From Lentisphaeria bacterium (lineage in GTDB: Bacteria > Verrucomicrobiota > Lentisphaeria > Victivallales > Victivallaceae), in NCBI GenBank assembly GCA_900768515.1, contig CAAGDG010000187.1, positions 1-8,984 of the forward strand: DNA of 8,984 nucleotides. Reading direction: 5' to 3'. The number at the start of each line of letters is the position of its first letter. Position 1 is the first letter of the stretch. Both the position numbers and the translations under genes were made by a program. Below the pieces are notes generated by a model. That model was not told where the DNA came from. It was given only the letters and a program-made list of their open reading frames with translations, and made no database searches. Shown here in pieces: positions 6,148 through 8,984 of this stretch.

Positions 6148-6684
6148 CTATTTGCGCCGGTAAACCTTGCCGAACACCTTCATCACCTGCTGAAGATCGT
6201 TCCACGCGTCGCGTTTGGCCGACTCCTGCCGCAGCAGATAGGCGGGATGGAAGGTCGGCATCACCGGAATCCCGTTGTATCCGAGCCACTTTCCGCGCAG
6301 TTTAGTGATGCCGCCCTGCTTTTCGAGCAGAAACCCCACCGCGGTTGCGCCGAGCAGCACGATCACCTCGGGCCGGATCAGTTCAATCTGACGCTTGAGG
6401 TAGCCGATGCAGCTGGCGGCCTCGTCCGGATAGGGGGTCCGGTTCTGCGGCGGACGGCACTTGACCACATTGGCGATGTAGACCTCCTCGCGGGTGAACT
6501 GCATCGCCGCGATCATCCGGTCAAGAAGTTTTCCAGCCCGTCCGACAAAGGGGCGCCCCTGCATGTCCTCGTCGTATCCCGGCCCCTCCCCGATGAACAT
6601 CAGCTTCGCGTGCGGATTTCCCTCCCCGAACACCGTATTGTGACGGGTGGCGGCCAGCGCACAGCGGCGGCAGTCGCGGACCAT
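6148..6684 (-). CDS. Family 4 uracil-DNA glycosylase, catalytic domain (upstream part separated by an in-frame TAG)
   Basis: 178 residues from the first ATG. Excises uracil from DNA as the first step of base excision repair in the cytoplasm. Features match family 4 (UDGa, Fe-S type): GEGPGYDEDMQGRPFVGRAGKLLD (32-55, motif 1 and active-site loop), NVVKCRPPQNRTP (72-84), and TFHPAYLLR (144-152, HPA-type motif 2). The four 4Fe-4S ligands are probably C5, C8, C76 and C92, with the family's usual spacing. The ATG lies only four residues before the first ligand. Ten further codons upstream read ACPSLEALGA, the helix that normally precedes the CxxC in this family, so the conserved frame extends to a TAG at 6715-6717. 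No strong RBS precedes the ATG (GGAAG 11 nt upstream). The stop codon is TAG, unlike the other genes here, which use TGA. The enzyme may be made by reinitiation, or the gene may be a disrupted longer one. Confidence 0.88.
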   Translation of the reverse strand: MVRDCRRCALAATRHNTVFGEGNPHAKLMFIGEGPGYDEDMQGRPFVGRAGKLLDRMIAAMQFTREEVYIANVVKCRPPQNRTPYPDEAASCIGYLKRQIELIRPEVIVLLGATAVGFLLEKQGGITKLRGKWLGYNGIPVMPTFHPAYLLRQESAKRDAWNDLQQVMKVFGKVYRRK

Positions 6685-6714
6685 CGCACCGAGCGCTTCC
6701 AGTGACGGACAGGC

Positions 6715-6945
6715 CTAAACCGGGGTGGAGTCCAGCTCCGCCCCAGGTGCCGGAACCGCGGACGCCACCGACTCCGACGCGACCGGGGGCGGAATCGCCG
6801 GTTCCGGCGCGACCGCTTTCCGGGGACGGCCGACCGCATCGTTCATGAACGCTTCGAGCACCTCCGGCGCGATGGGGCGCCCCGGATGCCGCTTTCCCTC
6901 CCGGGCCATGCAGTCGACCAGAACCTGAAAAAACTCTTCCGCCAT
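6715..6945 (-). CDS. Probable N-terminal segment of the uracil-DNA glycosylase, cut off by an amber stop
   Basis: 76 codons from the ATG at 6945 to TAG 6717-6715, in exactly the same reading frame as the glycosylase catalytic domain. Residues 1-20 (MAEEFFQVLVDCMAREGKRH) could form a helix. Residues 21-43 are basic, with two GRP cores (22-24 and 39-41, the second as GRPRK). Residues 45-76 are a Pro/Ala-rich, linker-like region (for example IPPPVASES). Family 4 glycosylases commonly carry a short helical N-terminal segment and a Pro-rich linker before the SLEAL helix and the CxxC, so this reads as the front of one 265-codon gene interrupted by one TAG. The RBS is weak: a GGGG (plus 6954-6957) 8 nt upstream. 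The open frame continues up to a TTG at 7020, but that extension looks like AT-rich leader sequence. The alternative is an independent small hypothetical gene. Confidence 0.6.
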   Translation of the reverse strand: MAEEFFQVLVDCMAREGKRHPGRPIAPEVLEAFMNDAVGRPRKAVAPEPAIPPPVASESVASAVPAPGAELDSTPV

Positions 6946-7006
6946 ACGATTGTCCCCGCCTGAAAAACGCCTTCCGCGAAATGGCGCAGAAAATCGCGGT
7001 TTGCGT

Positions 7007-7083
7007 TTGTTAAAAATCAAAATTGAGCTATTTTAATATAAATGAACTTTTATTTTTTTCACAGTGCAAACTGAAAAAGTTTT
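7007..7083. promoter_or_regulatory. AT-rich divergent promoter region between the glycosylase and mscS-like genes
   Basis: This stretch is strongly AT-rich against the surrounding GC-rich coding DNA. For the plus strand, TTGTTA (7007-7012) and TATTTT (7029-7034) with a 16-bp spacer form a moderate sigma70 candidate for the channel-argG operon. For the minus strand, TATATT (7040-7035) is a possible -10 for the glycosylase gene, without a good -35. The exact boxes are uncertain; the promoter role is inferred from composition and the divergent layout. Confidence 0.4.
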
Positions 7084-7091
7084 GATGGATC

Positions 7092-8261
7092 ATGAAAATC
7101 CTGAGTTTTCTCGCCGCGGCGGCTGCCGCGGACGACAATAAAATCGAGAGCATCGAAGACAGCATCGGTTATTTTCAGGAACTCACCATCCAGACGGTGG
7201 AGTGGTTCCAGCGCGAGCAGCGCCACCTGATCTCAATGGCGATCGGGCTGGCAGTAACCGCGGTGATCGTACTGGTGGTCCACTGGATCATGCGCAGGAT
7301 TCTGCTCCCGGGCGCCCGGAAACTTCCCGGGGAACTTCCCGCCCGGATCGTCGACCGTCTGACCGCCCCGCTGCGGTTTCTGGTTCTGATCACCGGGCTT
7401 TCCGCCTGCAACAACATGGTCCACTTTCCCGGGTCGCTGGATCACTGGCTGGCAAAATTCTTCTATGCCGCATTCATCCTCGCCTTTCTCTGGGGAATCT
7501 TCCGGATCATCGGACTGTTCGACTTCCACTTCCGGGAACGCGCCGAACGTTCCGGCTACCAGATGAACACGCTCCTGGTCGATCTGGTCTCGCGGTCGGT
7601 CAAGGTCGCGGTCTGGATTCTGGCCCTCATCTTCATTGCGGAAAACCTCTTTTCGCTCAACGTGACTGCGCTGGTCACCGGCGCCGGTGTCGCCGGTCTG
7701 GCGATCGCCTTCGCCGCCCAGAACACGGTTGCCAACCTCTTCGGTGCCATGTCGATCATCACCGACCGTACCTTCAAAGTGGGCGACCGGGTCATGATCG
7801 GCGACGCATCCGGTTCGGTTGAAGCGGTCGGATTCCGCAGCACCCGGCTGCGTTCGCTTGACGGCACCGTCTGGAACATCCCGAACCGGATCGCCGCCGA
7901 CGGCACCATTGAAAACATCACTTCGCGGCCGTTTCTCAAACACGCGTTCACTCTCGGACTGGTCTACAGCACCACTCCGGAACAGATGCGCCTGGCGCTG
8001 AAAATCCTGCGGGAAATTCTCGACAACCACCCGGGGTTCGACATGGAAAAATTCCCGCCGCGCTTCTACTTCTCCGATTTCCGGGATTTCTCGCTGGACA
8101 TCAGCGTCACGCTCTGGTTCCAGACGCTTGACTATTTCCAGTTCATGGAATGGCGGGAGGAGATCAACCTCGCAATTCTCGAAAAATTCAATGCGGCCGG
8201 GCTCGAATTCGCGTTCCCGACCAGCACCAATTATCTCATCAAACAAGGAGCGGATAAATGA
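7092..8261 (+). CDS. MscS-family mechanosensitive ion channel
   Basis: A 389-residue inner-membrane protein. Hydrophobic segments lie at about 46-68, 93-106, 122-143, 168-187 and 189-222. The last is the pore-lining TM3-like helix VTGAGVAGLAIAFAAQNTVANLFGAMSII (195-223), rich in Gly and Ala as in MscS, followed by the beta-domain signature DRTFKVGDRVMI (225-236) and GSVEAVGFRSTRLRSLDGTVWNIPN (241-265). The cytoplasmic alpha/beta domain continues to about 378. With around five predicted membrane segments it is larger than E. coli MscS and resembles YnaI/YbdG-like members. It presumably opens on membrane tension and releases solutes during osmotic downshift. The start ATG follows a weak GGA 2 nt away; the Ala-rich extreme N-terminus makes the exact start less certain. 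Its stop overlaps the argG start (ATGA), so the two are translationally coupled. Confidence 0.92.
   Translation: MKILSFLAAAAAADDNKIESIEDSIGYFQELTIQTVEWFQREQRHLISMAIGLAVTAVIVLVVHWIMRRILLPGARKLPGELPARIVDRLTAPLRFLVLITGLSACNNMVHFPGSLDHWLAKFFYAAFILAFLWGIFRIIGLFDFHFRERAERSGYQMNTLLVDLVSRSVKVAVWILALIFIAENLFSLNVTALVTGAGVAGLAIAFAAQNTVANLFGAMSIITDRTFKVGDRVMIGDASGSVEAVGFRSTRLRSLDGTVWNIPNRIAADGTIENITSRPFLKHAFTLGLVYSTTPEQMRLALKILREILDNHPGFDMEKFPPRFYFSDFRDFSLDISVTLWFQTLDYFQFMEWREEINLAILEKFNAAGLEFAFPTSTNYLIKQGADK
8245..8250 (+). promoter_or_regulatory. Ribosome-binding site of argG within the 3' end of the channel gene
   Basis: AAGGAG lies 7 nt upstream of the argG ATG (8258) and within the last codons of the channel gene. 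It supports the overlapping start and argG translation from the shared mRNA. Confidence 0.75.
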
Positions 8262-8984
8262 AGGTAGTCGTTGCGTATTCCGGCGGTCTGGACACGTCTG
8301 TGATCGTCAAATGGGTCAAGGAGACATACAACGCGGAAGTGATCTGCTACTGCGCCGACGTCGGCCAGCAGGAGGAACTCAACGGCCTCGAGGCCAAGGC
8401 GCTCGCCACCGGCGCGAGCAAGTGCATCATCGACGATCTCAACGAGGAGTTCGCCCGCGATTTCATCTTCCCGATGCTGCAGGGCGGAGCGATCTATGAG
8501 AGCAACTATCTGCTCGGCACCTCCATCGCCCGGCCGCTGATCGCAAAGCGGCTGGTCGAGGTTGCCAAGGCCGAAGGGGCCGACGCGATCTGCCACGGCG
8601 CAACCGGCAAGGGCAACGACCAGGTCCGGTTCGAGCTGAATGCCAACGCGATCGATCCCAACATCAAGGTCATCGCCGCCTGGCGCGATCCGGCCTGGCA
8701 CTTCAAGGGCCGCCTGGACATGATCGAGTATGCGAAGAAAAACAACATCCCGGTCAGCGTCTCCGCCCAAAAGCCGTACAGCATGGACCGCAACCTTCTG
8801 CACATCAGCTTTGAAGGTGGTATTCTGGAAGATCCCTGGAGCGAGTTTCCCGAGGAAATCGCCGTGATGACCGAGCCGCTCTCGAAGGCCGCCGATCAGC
8901 CGGAGGATGTGGTCATCTCCTTCGAAAAAGGCATTCCGACCAAGATCAACGGCAAGGAGTATTCGCCGGCTGACATCATGCGCA
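8258..8984 (+). CDS. argG: Argininosuccinate synthase (partial, C-terminus beyond window)
   Basis: 242 codons are visible out of the usual roughly 400; the frame runs off the right edge. ArgG joins citrulline and aspartate, using ATP, to form argininosuccinate in the cytoplasm, the penultimate step of arginine biosynthesis. The N-terminus MKVVVAYSGGLDTSVIVKW contains the N-type ATP-pyrophosphatase P-loop SGGLDTS (8-14). Further signatures are YESNYLLGTSIARPLIAKR (about 87-105), CHGATGKGNDQVRFE (121-135), and SMDRNLLHISFEGGILEDP (173-191), all well conserved in ArgG. No frameshift or missing motif is seen. It overlaps the MscS-type gene by 4 bp (ATGA) and has a good RBS. Whether argH or other arginine genes follow cannot be seen. 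Confidence 0.97.
   Translation, partial: MKVVVAYSGGLDTSVIVKWVKETYNAEVICYCADVGQQEELNGLEAKALATGASKCIIDDLNEEFARDFIFPMLQGGAIYESNYLLGTSIARPLIAKRLVEVAKAEGADAICHGATGKGNDQVRFELNANAIDPNIKVIAAWRDPAWHFKGRLDMIEYAKKNNIPVSVSAQKPYSMDRNLLHISFEGGILEDPWSEFPEEIAVMTEPLSKAADQPEDVVISFEKGIPTKINGKEYSPADIMR

Noticed and set aside
5574..6305. Plus-strand open frame of 243 codons
   Set aside because: It is the shadow of the GNAT gene and the glycosylase end; the minus-strand genes have clear motifs and RBSs.
6715..6717. TAG as a pyrrolysine or generally reassigned codon, prompted by neighbouring methyltransferase-like genes
   Set aside because: The same gene ends with TAG at 6148-6150 where the family normally stops, and no supporting Pyl gene is in the window. 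A nonsense mutation or assembly error is simpler.
7233..8246. Minus-strand open frame of 337 codons
   Set aside because: It is antisense to the MscS-type channel and highly charged, with no domain character.

Overview
The window looks like a chromosomal segment from a moderately GC-rich Gram-negative bacterium, most plausibly a Lentisphaerota/Victivallis-like member of the PVC group. The reasons are a type II/IV pseudopilin-like protein with an FTLIELLVVIAI leader and an H-X9-DG motif, a family massively expanded in Lentisphaerae and Planctomycetes, together with several divergent uroporphyrinogen-decarboxylase-fold (URO-D) proteins. This assignment is inferred from gene content; no rRNA or other marker gene is present.

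Layout: 1-95 is a G-rich degenerate tandem repeat. 96-411 holds no convincing gene, but it ends in a good sigma70-type promoter for URO-D protein 1 (412-1473, +). A pseudopilin-like gene (1486-2244, -) converges on it with 12 bp between the stop codons. A 400-bp divergent intergenic region (2245-2644) carries candidate promoters for both directions and a possible 33-codon leader ORF overlapping the start of URO-D protein 2 (2645-3718, +). URO-D protein 3 (3759-5006, +) follows 40 bp later in an apparent operon. Its C-terminus runs through a strong minus-strand intrinsic terminator and into the 3' end of the convergent nitroreductase gene.

A minus-strand block follows, transcribed from right to left: a uracil-DNA glycosylase (family 4) region, then a GNAT acetyltransferase and a nitroreductase that form a two-gene operon with its own promoter and ending in the terminator above. 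On the plus strand, diverging from the glycosylase across a short AT-rich intergenic region, an MscS-type channel gene (7092-8261) overlaps by ATGA with argG (8258 to the window edge, incomplete).

The three URO-D proteins carry three different versions of the HxC metal-ligand motif known from corrinoid-linked methyltransferases of this fold (HFC, HLD, TDC), which suggests functional divergence. The most notable anomaly is the glycosylase: its conserved reading frame continues upstream of its first ATG to a single in-frame TAG at 6715-6717, beyond which the same frame continues for another 76 codons as a basic/helical and Pro/Ala-rich segment of the kind that often precedes this enzyme. The gene therefore appears to be split by one amber codon. 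I did not find a phage, CRISPR array, insertion sequence or RNA gene. Apart from the anomalies listed, I see no convincing new multi-gene system.
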